Shown here: one piece after another, positions 7,795 through 16,967 of the stretch
Numbering within the stretch: position 1 is the first letter of the stretch
Layout: every line of letters begins with the position of its first letter
DNA from: an uncultured Oscillospiraceae bacterium
Lineage (GTDB): Bacteria; Bacillota; Clostridia; Oscillospirales; Oscillospiraceae
Assembly: GCA_947626345.1 (NCBI GenBank)
Contig: CANQSF010000009.1
Location: 1 to 64,000 of the forward strand
Direction of reading: 5' to 3'
Length of the DNA: 64,000 nt
Made by a program: the position numbers and the translations under genes
The notes under the pieces: generated by a model
Seen by the model: only the letters and a program-made list of their open reading frames with translations
Database searches by the model: none
Told to the model about the DNA's origin: nothing

Positions 7795-8289
7795 ATGAAG
7801 AAAGTAGCGATCATCATGGGCAGCGACAGCGACCTGCCCGTGGCGGAGAAGGCCGCCGGGAAGCTGGCGGAATTCGGCGTGCCCTTCGAGGTACACATTT
7901 TCTCCGCCCACCGCACGCCGGACCAGGCCCGGGATTTTGCCCGAGGGGCACGGGAGAACGGGTTCGGCGTGATCATCGCCGCCGCCGGCATGGCGGCGCA
8001 CCTGGCCGGCGCTGTCGCGGCCAACACCATCCTGCCCGTCATCGGCATCCCTTTAAAGTCCAAAAGTTTAGACGGCGTTGACGCTCTTCTGTCCACGGTG
8101 CAGATGCCCTCCGGCATCCCGGTCGCCACCGTTGCGATAGACGGAGCCGTCAACGCCGCCCTTCTTTCCGTGCAGATCCTCGCCCTTTCCGACGGGGCTC
8201 TGGCGGAGAAGCTGGCCGGGTATCGGGCCGCCGAGACCGAAAAGGTCCTGGCAAAAAACGCCGCCGCCGAGGCGCGGTTCAATCACTGA
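7795..8289 (+). CDS. purE: N5-carboxyaminoimidazole ribonucleotide mutase
   Basis: A 164-residue PurE, which forms CAIR in purine synthesis. The N-terminal GSDSD motif and SAHRTP motif are the substrate and phosphate-binding signatures. It is the first gene of the operon, with an aaggaa site upstream. No purK is seen in the window; either purK lies elsewhere or this PurE acts directly with CO2, which the sequence alone does not decide. Confidence 0.96.
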   Translation: MKKVAIIMGSDSDLPVAEKAAGKLAEFGVPFEVHIFSAHRTPDQARDFARGARENGFGVIIAAAGMAAHLAGAVAANTILPVIGIPLKSKSLDGVDALLSTVQMPSGIPVATVAIDGAVNAALLSVQILALSDGALAEKLAGYRAAETEKVLAKNAAAEARFNH

Positions 8290-8315
8290 CATCTTTTCAG
8301 AACGGAGGATATCCC

Positions 8316-9023
8316 ATGCAGAAGAAAGAGCAGCTTTACGAGGGCAAGGCCAAGAAGGTCTACGCCACCGACGAGCCGGACCTGGTGATCGTCTCCTATA
8401 AGGACGACGCCACCGCCGGCGACGGCGCGAAAAAAGGCACCATCCGCGACAAGGGCATCGTCAACAACCGCCTGTCCAACGCGCTGATGCAGAAGCTGGA
8501 GCAGGAGGGGGTCCCCACCCACTTCGTCCAGCAGCTCAGCGACCGGGAGACGCTGGTGAAAAAGGTGGATATCATCCCGCTGGAGGTCATCGTCCGCAAC
8601 GTGGCCGCGGGCCATTTCTCCCTGCGCATGGGCGTGGAGGAGGGCACGCCCTTCAAGCAGCCGATCCTGGAGTTCAGCTATAAAAACGACGAGCTGCACG
8701 ACCCCTTCATCAACCACTATTACGCCCTGGCGCTGGGCCTGGCCACCCAGGAGGAGATCGACGCCATCACCGCCTACGCCTTCAAGGTCAACGAGGTGCT
8801 CAAAGCCGTCCTGCTGCAGGCCAACATCCGCCTGATCGACTTCAAGCTGGAGTTCGGCCGCCTGGCCGACGGCACCGTCGTTCTGGCCGACGAGATCAGT
8901 CCCGACACCTGCCGCTTCTGGGACGCCACCACCGGCGCCCACCTGGACAAGGACCTCTTCCGCCGGGATCTGGGTGGGGAGGAGGACGCCTACCAGGAGG
9001 TCATGCGCCGCCTTCTGGGCTGA
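8316..9023 (+). CDS. purC: SAICAR synthetase
   Basis: A 235-residue phosphoribosylaminoimidazole-succinocarboxamide synthase, joining CAIR and aspartate with ATP. The N-terminus YEGKAKKVY and the later EFGR and DEISPD motifs are the family signatures. A GGAGG site precedes the ATG; the gap to purE is 26 bp. Length is typical of the short bacterial form. Confidence 0.97.
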   Translation: MQKKEQLYEGKAKKVYATDEPDLVIVSYKDDATAGDGAKKGTIRDKGIVNNRLSNALMQKLEQEGVPTHFVQQLSDRETLVKKVDIIPLEVIVRNVAAGHFSLRMGVEEGTPFKQPILEFSYKNDELHDPFINHYYALALGLATQEEIDAITAYAFKVNEVLKAVLLQANIRLIDFKLEFGRLADGTVVLADEISPDTCRFWDATTGAHLDKDLFRRDLGGEEDAYQEVMRRLLG

Positions 9024-9043
9024 CAGCGGAAGCGAGGTCTCAT

Positions 9044-10513
9044 ATGGTCAACAGTCTCAGCCAGCGCGCCCTGCACGAGGAGTGCGGCGTGTTCGGCATC
9101 TATGATTCCACCGGCCGCACCGACATGGTCTCGGCGGTGTACAGCGCGCTGTACGCCCTGCAGCACCGCGGCCAGGAGAGCTGCGGCATCGCCCTGAACG
9201 TGGACGGCGTGCTCTCCGGCTACCGGGACCTGGGCCTGGCCGGCGAGGTGTTCACCCCCGAGGTGCTGCGCAGCCTGCCCCAGGGCGCAAAAATGGCCTC
9301 GGGCCACGTGCGCTACGCCACGGCCGGCCAGTGCACCCGCTCTAATGCCCAGCCGATGATCGTGCACCACTGCAAGGGCGGCATGGCGCTGTGCCACAAC
9401 GGCAACCTGACCAACGCCTACCAGCTGCGCCACGACCTGGAGATGGACGGCTGCATCTTCCACGGCACCTCGGACAGCGAGGTCATCGCCTATATCCTGA
9501 CCCGCAACCGGCTGAAGACCCCCAGCATCGAGGACGCCGTGTGCGAGACCATGAAGCAGCTGGAGGGGGCGTACAGCCTGGTCATCATGAGCGCCACCAA
9601 GCTCATCGCCGCCCGGGACCCCCACGGGTTCCGGCCGCTGTGCGTGGGCGCGCTGCCCGACGGCGCCGGATATGCCTTCGCCTCGGAGTCCTGCGCGCTG
9701 GACGCCGTGGGCGCAAAGCTGATCCGCGACATCCTCCCCGGCGAGGTGGTGGTAGTCAACCGCCAGGGCATGCGCAGCATCCCGGCGATGTGCGGCCAGG
9801 CGCCCCACACCATGTGCGTGTTCGAGTATATCTATTTTGCCCGCCCGGACAGCGTGATCGAGGGCACCTGCGTCCACGAGGCGCGCAAGCAGGCCGGGCG
9901 CTTCCTGGCCCAGAGCCACCCGGTGGAGGCCGACGTGGTCATCGGCGCGCCGGATTCGGGCCTGGACGCCGCCCTGGGCTACTCTCTGGAGAGCGGCATC
10001 CCCTACGGCGTCGGCTTCATCAAGAACAAGTACATTGGCCGCACCTTCATCCAGAACGATCAGGCCCTGCGGGAGAGCACCGTGCGCATCAAGCTCAACG
10101 CCGTGCCCGCCACCGTGGCCGGCAAGCGGGTGGTGCTGGTGGACGACTCCATCGTTCGCGGCACCACCAGCGCCCGGACCATCAAGCTGCTCCGGGACGC
10201 GGGGGCGGCGGAGGTGCACTACCGGATCTCCGCGCCGCCGTTCGCCCACCCGTGCTATTTCGGGACCGACATCCCGGACGAAAAGCAGCTGGTGGCCACC
10301 GGCCACACCGTGGAGGAGATCAACGCCCTGGTGGGCTCCGACACGCTGGGCTTTTTGAGCGTCGAGCAGGTGCAGCAGCTGACGCCCGGCAGCAAGTGCG
10401 GCTACTGCGTGGGCTGCTTTACCGGCAGCTACCCGGTGGCGCCGCCTGAAAAGACCATGGAGGAGTTCTTCTCCCGGCCGCTGAGCCAGTCCGCCCGCGG
10501 CAAGGAACTGTAA
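9044..10513 (+). CDS. purF: Amidophosphoribosyltransferase
   Basis: The committed step of purine synthesis, transferring glutamine nitrogen to PRPP. The nucleophile is Cys14, after a 13-residue leader that must be cleaved, as in the Bacillus-type enzyme. The PRPP loop VVLVDDSIVRGTTS is intact, and C-terminal cysteines in SKCGYCVGC suggest the [4Fe-4S] cluster of the oxygen-sensitive Gram-positive form. 489 residues, 20 bp after purC. The Shine-Dalgarno sequence is weaker than those of its neighbours. Confidence 0.97.
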   Translation: MVNSLSQRALHEECGVFGIYDSTGRTDMVSAVYSALYALQHRGQESCGIALNVDGVLSGYRDLGLAGEVFTPEVLRSLPQGAKMASGHVRYATAGQCTRSNAQPMIVHHCKGGMALCHNGNLTNAYQLRHDLEMDGCIFHGTSDSEVIAYILTRNRLKTPSIEDAVCETMKQLEGAYSLVIMSATKLIAARDPHGFRPLCVGALPDGAGYAFASESCALDAVGAKLIRDILPGEVVVVNRQGMRSIPAMCGQAPHTMCVFEYIYFARPDSVIEGTCVHEARKQAGRFLAQSHPVEADVVIGAPDSGLDAALGYSLESGIPYGVGFIKNKYIGRTFIQNDQALRESTVRIKLNAVPATVAGKRVVLVDDSIVRGTTSARTIKLLRDAGAAEVHYRISAPPFAHPCYFGTDIPDEKQLVATGHTVEEINALVGSDTLGFLSVEQVQQLTPGSKCGYCVGCFTGSYPVAPPEKTMEEFFSRPLSQSARGKEL

Positions 10514-10531
10514 GATCCGGAGGGAAAGCAT

Positions 10532-11575
10532 ATGGAAAACAGCCATTCTGCCTCCTACGCCGCCGCCGGGGTGGACATCACTGCCGGCTACAAGGCCGTG
10601 GAGCTGATGAAAGGCCACGTCGCCCGTACCGCCATCCCCGGCGTGCTGGGGGGCGTCGGCGGGTTCGGCGGGCTATTCGAGCCGGATCTGGCGGGGATGG
10701 AGCACCCGGTGCTCATCTCCGGCACTGACGGCGTGGGCACCAAGCTGCGCGTCGCCCAGTACCTGGACAAACACGACACCATCGGCATCGACTGCGTGGC
10801 TATGTGCGTCAACGACGTGATCTGCGCCGGGGCCAGGCCCATCATCTTCCTGGATTACATCGCCTGCGGCAGGAACGTGCCGGAGCGTATCGCCGCCATC
10901 GTCGCCGGCGTGGCCGAGGGCTGCGTGCAGGCCGGCTGTGCCCTGGTGGGCGGGGAGACCGCCGAGCACCCCGGGGTCATGCCCGCGGACGACTACGATC
11001 TGGCGGGCTTCACCGTGGGGATCGTGGACAAGAGCAAGATACTGGATAATTCTTCCATGCGCGCCGGAGATGTGATATTGGCTCTGCCCTCCTCGGGGGT
11101 CCACTCCAACGGCTTCTCCCTGGTGCGGAAGGTGTTCGACCTGGACCGGCATCCGGAGAACGTGGACAGGCCCTGCGACGAGCTGGGCATGACCCTGGGC
11201 GAGGCGCTGCTGGCCCCCACGAAGATCTATGTGAAGCCTGTGCTGGCACTGATGGAGGCCGTGACCGTGAAGGGCGTCAGCCACATCACCGGCGGCGGCT
11301 TTTATGAGAACATCCCCCGTAGCATCCCGGACGGGCTCTCCGCCCGGATCGAAAAGCGTACGGTGCGGGGCATGCCCATCTTTGACCTTATCCAAAAGGC
11401 GGGGGACATCCCCGAGCGGGATATGTTCAACACCTTCAACATGGGCGTGGGCATGACCGTCACCGTGGCCGAGGCTGACGCGGACAAGGCCCTGGACGTG
11501 CTGAAAGGGCAGGGCGTCGACGCCTATGTGCTGGGGACCATCGTCTCCGGCGGAGAGAGGGTGCAGCTGGTATGA
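10532..11575 (+). CDS. purM: AIR synthetase (phosphoribosylformylglycinamidine cyclo-ligase)
   Basis: A 347-residue ATP-dependent enzyme closing the imidazole ring. Recognisable stretches are GTDGVGTKL, the CVND motif and GGGFYENIPR near the C-terminus. A GGAGGG site precedes the ATG, and the stop codon overlaps the start of purN by four bases (ATGA). Confidence 0.97.
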   Translation: MENSHSASYAAAGVDITAGYKAVELMKGHVARTAIPGVLGGVGGFGGLFEPDLAGMEHPVLISGTDGVGTKLRVAQYLDKHDTIGIDCVAMCVNDVICAGARPIIFLDYIACGRNVPERIAAIVAGVAEGCVQAGCALVGGETAEHPGVMPADDYDLAGFTVGIVDKSKILDNSSMRAGDVILALPSSGVHSNGFSLVRKVFDLDRHPENVDRPCDELGMTLGEALLAPTKIYVKPVLALMEAVTVKGVSHITGGGFYENIPRSIPDGLSARIEKRTVRGMPIFDLIQKAGDIPERDMFNTFNMGVGMTVTVAEADADKALDVLKGQGVDAYVLGTIVSGGERVQLV

Positions 11576-12189
11576 CGAAGACGCGCATCGCCGTATTCGT
11601 CTCCGGCGGCGGCACCAACCTGCAGGCGCTGCTGGACGCCCAGGAGAGCGGAAAGCTCTGCTCCGGCCAGATCGTGCTGGTGGTGTCCAGCCAGCCTGGG
11701 GCCTACGCCCTCACCCGGGCGGAGAAGGCCGGGGTGCCGGCGGTGGTCTGCTCACGGAAGGCCCTGGGCAGCCAGGAGGCCTTCGAGGCGGCCATCCTGC
11801 AGGCCCTGGAGGAACACGGCGCGGAGATGATCGTGCTGGCCGGATTCATGAGCATTTTGAGCAAGGACTTCACCGACCGGTTCCCGGAGCGCATCCTGAA
11901 CGTACACCCGGCGCTGATCCCCTCCTTCTGCGGCAAGGGCTATTACGGCCTGAAGGTCCACGAGGAGGCCCTGAAGCGGGGTGTGAAGGTCACCGGCGCC
12001 ACGGTGCATTTTGTCAACGAGATCCCAGACGGGGGGCGGATCATCGCCCAGAAGCCCGTGCTGGTGGAGGAAGGCGACACGCCGGAGAGCTTGCAGCGGC
12101 GGGTCATGGAACAGGCGGAGTGGATCATCCTGCCCCAGGCGGCGGAGATGGTCGCCGCGGACATTGCCAGGAGGAAAGAGCATGACTGA
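11572..12189 (+). CDS. purN: Glycinamide ribonucleotide formyltransferase
   Basis: A 205-residue folate-dependent formyltransferase (10-formyl-THF donor). The sequence shows the SGGGTNLQ nucleotide-binding start and the catalytic NVHPALIPSF motif, with the downstream Asp in PDGG. It overlaps purM by four bases and the next gene by eight, which points to tight translational coupling. Confidence 0.96.
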   Translation: MTKTRIAVFVSGGGTNLQALLDAQESGKLCSGQIVLVVSSQPGAYALTRAEKAGVPAVVCSRKALGSQEAFEAAILQALEEHGAEMIVLAGFMSILSKDFTDRFPERILNVHPALIPSFCGKGYYGLKVHEEALKRGVKVTGATVHFVNEIPDGGRIIAQKPVLVEEGDTPESLQRRVMEQAEWIILPQAAEMVAADIARRKEHD

Positions 12190-12886
12190 TCTGACAGCGT
12201 ATCTGCGGGAACGCACCTACCCCGGCCGGGGCATCGCCCTGGGCCGCAGCGCCGACGGCAAGAAGGCCGTCATCGTCTACTTCATCATGGGCCGCAGCGT
12301 CAACAGCCGCAACCGGGTGTTCGCCGCCACCGACGACGGTATCCGCACCCAAGCCCACGACCCGGCCAAGATGTCGGACCCCAGCCTCATCATCTATCAC
12401 CCCGTGCGGACGGTGGGGAAGGACACCGTGGTCACCAACGGCGACCAGACCGACACCATCCGGGACGCCCTGCTGGCGGGACAGACCTTCGCCGCCGCCC
12501 TGCGCACCCGCACCTTCGAGCCGGACGGGCCCAACTGGACGCCCCGCATCTCCGGCCTGGTGAGCCCGGACGGCAGCTATAAGCTGTCCATCCTGAAGAG
12601 CCTGGACGGGGATCCGTCCTGCTGCTGCCGGTATTTCTATGAATACGAAGCGCCCAAGGCGGGCATGGGCCACATCATCCACACCTACGCCGCAGACGGC
12701 GAGCCGCTGCCCTCCTACGTGGGGGAGCCTGCCCCGGTGGCCATCGGCGCGGACGACGCCGGGACCCTGGCGGAGCAGGTCTGGGCGGCGCTCAATGAGG
12801 ACAACAAGGTGTCCCTGTATGTCTCTTACATCGACCTGGCCACCGGCGAGCGGGACACGGTGATCGTGAACAAACACAACGGCTGA
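12182..12886 (+). CDS. purO: IMP cyclohydrolase, PurO-type
   Basis: A 234-residue protein (start MTDLTAYL, overlapping the purN stop by eight bases, preceded by aggaaag) resembling the PurO family of IMP cyclohydrolases, which closes FAICAR to IMP. I recognise the N-terminal PGRGIALG/GRSVNSRNR stretch of the family. It sits directly before an AICAR transformylase that lacks its own cyclohydrolase domain, so together the two replace bifunctional PurH. The frame remains open upstream inside purN, but that part is out-of-frame purN sequence. Confidence 0.85.
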   Translation: MTDLTAYLRERTYPGRGIALGRSADGKKAVIVYFIMGRSVNSRNRVFAATDDGIRTQAHDPAKMSDPSLIIYHPVRTVGKDTVVTNGDQTDTIRDALLAGQTFAAALRTRTFEPDGPNWTPRISGLVSPDGSYKLSILKSLDGDPSCCCRYFYEYEAPKAGMGHIIHTYAADGEPLPSYVGEPAPVAIGADDAGTLAEQVWAALNEDNKVSLYVSYIDLATGERDTVIVNKHNG

Positions 12887-12901
12887 GAGGGAGGAAGCAC
12901 G

Positions 12902-14080
12902 ATGAAAGAATTGGAACTGAAATACGGCTGCAACCCCAACCAGAAGCCCTCCTGCATCTTCATGGCGGACGGGGGCGAGCTGCCCATAAAGGTGCTCAAC
13001 GGCAAGCCGGGATACATCAACTTCCTAGACGCCTTCAACTCCTGGCAGCTGGTGAAGGAGCTGAAGGAAGCCACCGGTCTGCCCGCCGCCGCCAGCTTCA
13101 AGCACGTCTCCCCGGCGGGGGCCGCCGTGGGCAAGCCCCTTTCCGAAACGGACAGAAAGATCTACTTCGTGGACCCTGACGCGGCGCTTTCTCCCATCGC
13201 CTGCGCCTACATCCGGGCCCGGGGCGCGGACCGGATGAGCTCCTACGGCGACTGGGCGGCCCTGTCTGAGGTATGCGACGAGGCCACGGCACAGTACCTG
13301 AAAGCCGAGGTGTCCGACGGCGTCATCGCTCCGGGCTACACCGACGGGGCCCTGGCCATCCTGAAGACGAAGAAAAAGGGCAATTATAATGTGGTGCAGA
13401 TCGATCCGGACTATGTCCCCGCCCCGGTGGAGCGCAAGGACGTGTACGGCGTCACCTTCCAGCAGGGGCGGAACGACTACAAGGTCACGGCGGACGCCTT
13501 CGCCAACATCGTGACGAAGAACAAGGACCTGCCCCCCGAGGCGGTCATCGACATGACCGTGGGCCTCATCACCCTGAAGTACACCCAGTCCAACTCCGTC
13601 TGCTACGTGAAAGACGGCCAGGCCATCGGCGTGGGCGCCGGCCAGCAGAGCCGCATCCACTGCACCCGCCTGGCGGGCAATAAGGCGGACAACTGGTACC
13701 TCAGGCAGCATGAGAAGGTGCTCAGCCTGCCCTTCAAGGCCGATATCCGCCGGCCGGACCGGGACAACGCCATCGACGTGTACATCTCCGACGAGTGGGA
13801 GGACGTGCTGGCCGACGGGGCGTGGCAGAACGTGTTCACCGAGAGACCCGAGCCGCTCACGGCGGCGGAGAAAAAGGCCTGGATCGCCGGCCAGTCCGGC
13901 GTCACCGTGGGCAGCGACGCTTTCTTCCCCTTCGGGGACAACGTGGAGCGGGCCCGCAAATCCGGTGTGGCCTATATCGCCGAGCCGGGCGGCAGCATCC
14001 GGGACGACAACGTGATCGAGACCGCGGACAAGTACGGCATGGTCATGGCCTTCACGGGCATGCGGCTGTTCCATCACTGA
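12902..14080 (+). CDS. purH: AICAR formyltransferase, stand-alone domain
   Basis: A 392-residue protein that matches only the transformylase half of PurH; the N-terminal MGS-like IMP cyclohydrolase domain (about 200 residues) is absent. The catalytic Lys/His motif FKHVSPAG lies near residue 67. It formylates AICAR using 10-formyl-THF. The preceding PurO-type gene supplies the missing cyclohydrolase activity, and fhs at the operon end makes the cofactor. A strong gagggagg site precedes the ATG. Confidence 0.92.
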   Translation: MKELELKYGCNPNQKPSCIFMADGGELPIKVLNGKPGYINFLDAFNSWQLVKELKEATGLPAAASFKHVSPAGAAVGKPLSETDRKIYFVDPDAALSPIACAYIRARGADRMSSYGDWAALSEVCDEATAQYLKAEVSDGVIAPGYTDGALAILKTKKKGNYNVVQIDPDYVPAPVERKDVYGVTFQQGRNDYKVTADAFANIVTKNKDLPPEAVIDMTVGLITLKYTQSNSVCYVKDGQAIGVGAGQQSRIHCTRLAGNKADNWYLRQHEKVLSLPFKADIRRPDRDNAIDVYISDEWEDVLADGAWQNVFTERPEPLTAAEKKAWIAGQSGVTVGSDAFFPFGDNVERARKSGVAYIAEPGGSIRDDNVIETADKYGMVMAFTGMRLFHH

Positions 14081-14082
14081 TT

Positions 14083-15666
14083 GTGTTCGGACGGGAGAAA
14101 AAGCGCCGGCAGCGGCTGGAGGCGGCCTTCGGGAAGAGGCCGGACGTGTATTTTGCCGACGGGGACATGGAGCGCATCCGGGCCTGGTCGGACTATCGCC
14201 GGGAGCGGGAGGACGGCTACAGCGTGGACGACGTCACCTGGCATGACCTGGACATGGACCGTGTGTTCCGGCGCATCGACCCGGGCCTTTCCACGCCGGG
14301 AGAGCAGGTGCTCTACGATACCCTGCGCCACCCGGCCCTGACCGGGGAGGAATACGGCCGGCGGTCCAGGCTCATCGCATTCATGCAGGCCCAGCCTGCA
14401 AAGCGGCTGGAGGTCCAGGTCATTTTGGACGCCTTGGGCCGGACACGGCGGTCGGACCTGTGCACAGCGTTCGCGCCGGAGGCCAGGGGCCGGGGCAGAC
14501 TCATCCTCTATGCGGCCCTGTCGGCGGCGTTCGCGGTCAGCCTGGTGCTGGGAGCGCTGGGCGTCATGCCGATCATGGCAGCTCTGTTGCTCATGTCCAT
14601 CAATATAACGCTCCGGGAGTTCGCGCTGCGGCAGGTGCGCCGGGAATTCGACACCCTCAACTACTCGGTGGCGGAGGTGTTCGCCCTGCGGAGGGTCCAA
14701 AAGCTGGGCATACCGGATCTGGACAGGGAACTGACGGACGCCTACGAGGCGTTGCAAAAGCTGCGGTTCGTACTGCGCACCGGCGGCGTGTCCGGCATGG
14801 ACACCGGCAGCGCGGGGGACCTGCTGGCCTCGCTGTTTTTGCTGGATATCATCACCTATGAGTACCTGAAAAACAAGCTGTGGACCCGCCAAGAGGACCT
14901 GATGGCCGTTATCGTGGGCCTGGGGCGGCTGGATACGGCCATCGCGGCGGCCTCCTGGCGTGCGAGCATGGACGTGTATACTGTGCCGGACATCGCCTTT
15001 GACGGCTCGGCCCAGCTGCACATCCGGGGCATGGTCCACCCGCTGCTGGACGATGCCGTGCCCAACGATCTGGAGCTGGGAGGCCCCATCCTGCTCACCG
15101 GCTCCAACGCCTCCGGCAAGAGCACCTATCTGCGCACGGCGCTTTTGAACGCCCTGCTGGCCCAGAGCCTGTGCACAGCGGCGGCGGAGAGCTACCGGGG
15201 AGGTGCGTTTACTCTCTATTCGTCCATGGCCCTGGAGGACGACCTGCTGGCAGGGGAGAGCTATTACGTCACGGAGATCAAGTCCATCCGCCGCATCCTG
15301 ACGGCGGCGGAGGAGGAAAGGCCCATCCTGTGCGTGGTGGATGAGGTCCTGCGGGGCACCAACACCGCCGAGCGCATCGCGGCGTCCAGCGCCATTTTGG
15401 AGACGCTCTTTGACGCGGGGGTCCTGTGCCTGGCGGCCACCCACGATCTGGAGCTGTGTGCCCTGCTGGCGGGAAAGTGGCGGATGTGCCACTTTGCGGA
15501 GACGGTGGGCGAGGGCTCGATGGATTTCGACTACCAGCTCCGGGAGGGACCGGCCCGGTCCCGGAACGCCATCCGGCTCCTGGGGATGATGGGCTTCGAC
15601 GCCGCGCTCGTTGCCAGGGCGGAGCGCCGGGCGAAGCGATATTTGGAAACAGGCGCGTGGGAATAA
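14083..15666 (+). CDS. Membrane-anchored MutS-like ATPase inside the purine operon
   Basis: A 527-residue protein if it starts at GTG 14083, three bases after the purH stop; no good ribosome-binding site is visible, so coupling or a later start is possible. Two hydrophobic segments lie at about residues 139-175 (inferred membrane anchor), then a MutS-core-like helical region, then a MutS-type ATPase with Walker A GSNASGKST (340-348), Walker B CVVDE (417-421) and the LAATHD motif. There is no mismatch-recognition domain, so it is not a repair MutS; known relatives are poorly characterised. Its position between purH and purD ties its expression to purine supply. Confidence 0.85.
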   Translation: MFGREKKRRQRLEAAFGKRPDVYFADGDMERIRAWSDYRREREDGYSVDDVTWHDLDMDRVFRRIDPGLSTPGEQVLYDTLRHPALTGEEYGRRSRLIAFMQAQPAKRLEVQVILDALGRTRRSDLCTAFAPEARGRGRLILYAALSAAFAVSLVLGALGVMPIMAALLLMSINITLREFALRQVRREFDTLNYSVAEVFALRRVQKLGIPDLDRELTDAYEALQKLRFVLRTGGVSGMDTGSAGDLLASLFLLDIITYEYLKNKLWTRQEDLMAVIVGLGRLDTAIAAASWRASMDVYTVPDIAFDGSAQLHIRGMVHPLLDDAVPNDLELGGPILLTGSNASGKSTYLRTALLNALLAQSLCTAAAESYRGGAFTLYSSMALEDDLLAGESYYVTEIKSIRRILTAAEEERPILCVVDEVLRGTNTAERIAASSAILETLFDAGVLCLAATHDLELCALLAGKWRMCHFAETVGEGSMDFDYQLREGPARSRNAIRLLGMMGFDAALVARAERRAKRYLETGAWE

Positions 15667-15691
15667 GATTTGGATGCAAGAGGTGGAGATT

Positions 15692-16960
15692 ATGAAACTC
15701 ATGGTCATCGGCAGCGGCGGCCGGGAACACGCCGTCATCCGCAAGCTGAAAGAGAATCCCGACGTGGAGACGATCTACGCCCTGCCCGGAAACGGCGGCA
15801 TCGCCGCGGACGCGGTGTGCGTGGACGTGGGCGCGAAAGACATCGACGGCGCGGTGCGCTTTGCCAAGGAGCACGCCATCGACTTCGCCGTGGTCACCCC
15901 GGACGATCCCCTGGTGCTGGGGATGGTGGACGCGCTGGAGGCGGCGGGGGTGCCCTGCTTCGGCCCGGCGAAGAACGCCGCCGTCATCGAGGGCAGCAAG
16001 GTGTTCTCCAAAAACCTGATGAAAAAGTACGGCATCCCCACCGCGGCCTATGAGGTGTTCGACGACGCGGCCGCGGCGCTGGCGTATGTGCAGACCGCCC
16101 CCGTGCCCATCGTGGTGAAGGCCGACGGCCTGGCCCTGGGCAAGGGCGTGCTCATCGCCCAGACCCATGAGGAGGCTATCGAGGCCGTGAAGAGCATCAT
16201 GGAGGACAAGAAGTTCGGTGCCAGCGGCGACCAGATCGTGGTGGAGGAGTTTTTGACCGGCCCGGAGGTGTCCGTGCTGGCCTTTACTGACGGGAAAACG
16301 GTCAAGCCCATGGTGTCCTCCATGGACCACAAGCGGGCCCATGACAACGATGAGGGCCTCAACACCGGCGGCATGGGCACCGTGGCCCCCAACCCCTATT
16401 ACACCGAGGATGTCGCCCGGGTGTGTATGGATACCATCTTCCAGCCCACCATCGCCGCCATGGCGGCGGAGGGCCGTCCCTTCAAGGGATGCCTCTATTT
16501 CGGGCTGATGCTCACCCCCGATGGGCCGAAGGTCATCGAGTACAACTGTCGCTTCGGCGACCCGGAGACCCAGGTGGTGCTGCCGCTGATGGAGTCCGAC
16601 CTGCTCACGGCCATGATGGCCTGCCGGAACGGCACCCTGGCGGAGACGGAGGTGCGCTTCGCGGCGAAGCACGCCTGCTGCGTCATCATGGCGAGCTCCG
16701 GCTATCCCGAGCACTATGAGAAGGGCTATGAGATCACCCGGGACGAGGGCGTCGCCGCCCAGGTCTACGTGGCCGGGGCGAAGCTGGAGGGGGAGAAGCT
16801 GCTGACCAGCGGCGGCCGTGTGCTGGGCGTCACCGCCGTGGCGGCAAGTCTGCCCGCCGCCATCGACGCGGCCTACGCCGACGTGGAGAAGATCCACTTC
16901 GGCAACGCCTATTTCCGCCATGATATCGGGGCGCGTGCCCTGAAAGCGCTGGAGGACTGA
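15692..16960 (+). CDS. purD: Phosphoribosylamine-glycine ligase
   Basis: A 422-residue ATP-grasp enzyme making GAR. The start is set at MKLMVIGSGGREHA with a ggtggag site; 27 upstream in-frame residues overlap the end of the MutS-like gene and are not expected. Other signatures are KADGLALGKGV and the RFGDPETQ motif. Length is standard. The gap to the preceding gene is 25 bp. Confidence 0.97.
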   Translation: MKLMVIGSGGREHAVIRKLKENPDVETIYALPGNGGIAADAVCVDVGAKDIDGAVRFAKEHAIDFAVVTPDDPLVLGMVDALEAAGVPCFGPAKNAAVIEGSKVFSKNLMKKYGIPTAAYEVFDDAAAALAYVQTAPVPIVVKADGLALGKGVLIAQTHEEAIEAVKSIMEDKKFGASGDQIVVEEFLTGPEVSVLAFTDGKTVKPMVSSMDHKRAHDNDEGLNTGGMGTVAPNPYYTEDVARVCMDTIFQPTIAAMAAEGRPFKGCLYFGLMLTPDGPKVIEYNCRFGDPETQVVLPLMESDLLTAMMACRNGTLAETEVRFAAKHACCVIMASSGYPEHYEKGYEITRDEGVAAQVYVAGAKLEGEKLLTSGGRVLGVTAVAASLPAAIDAAYADVEKIHFGNAYFRHDIGARALKALED

Positions 16961-16967
16961 AAAGCCT

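Noticed and set aside
12011..12181. Upstream extension of the PurO-like reading frame
   Set aside because: It lies wholly inside purN in another frame, is Arg/Ser-rich, and the ATG at 12182 has a proper ribosome-binding site.
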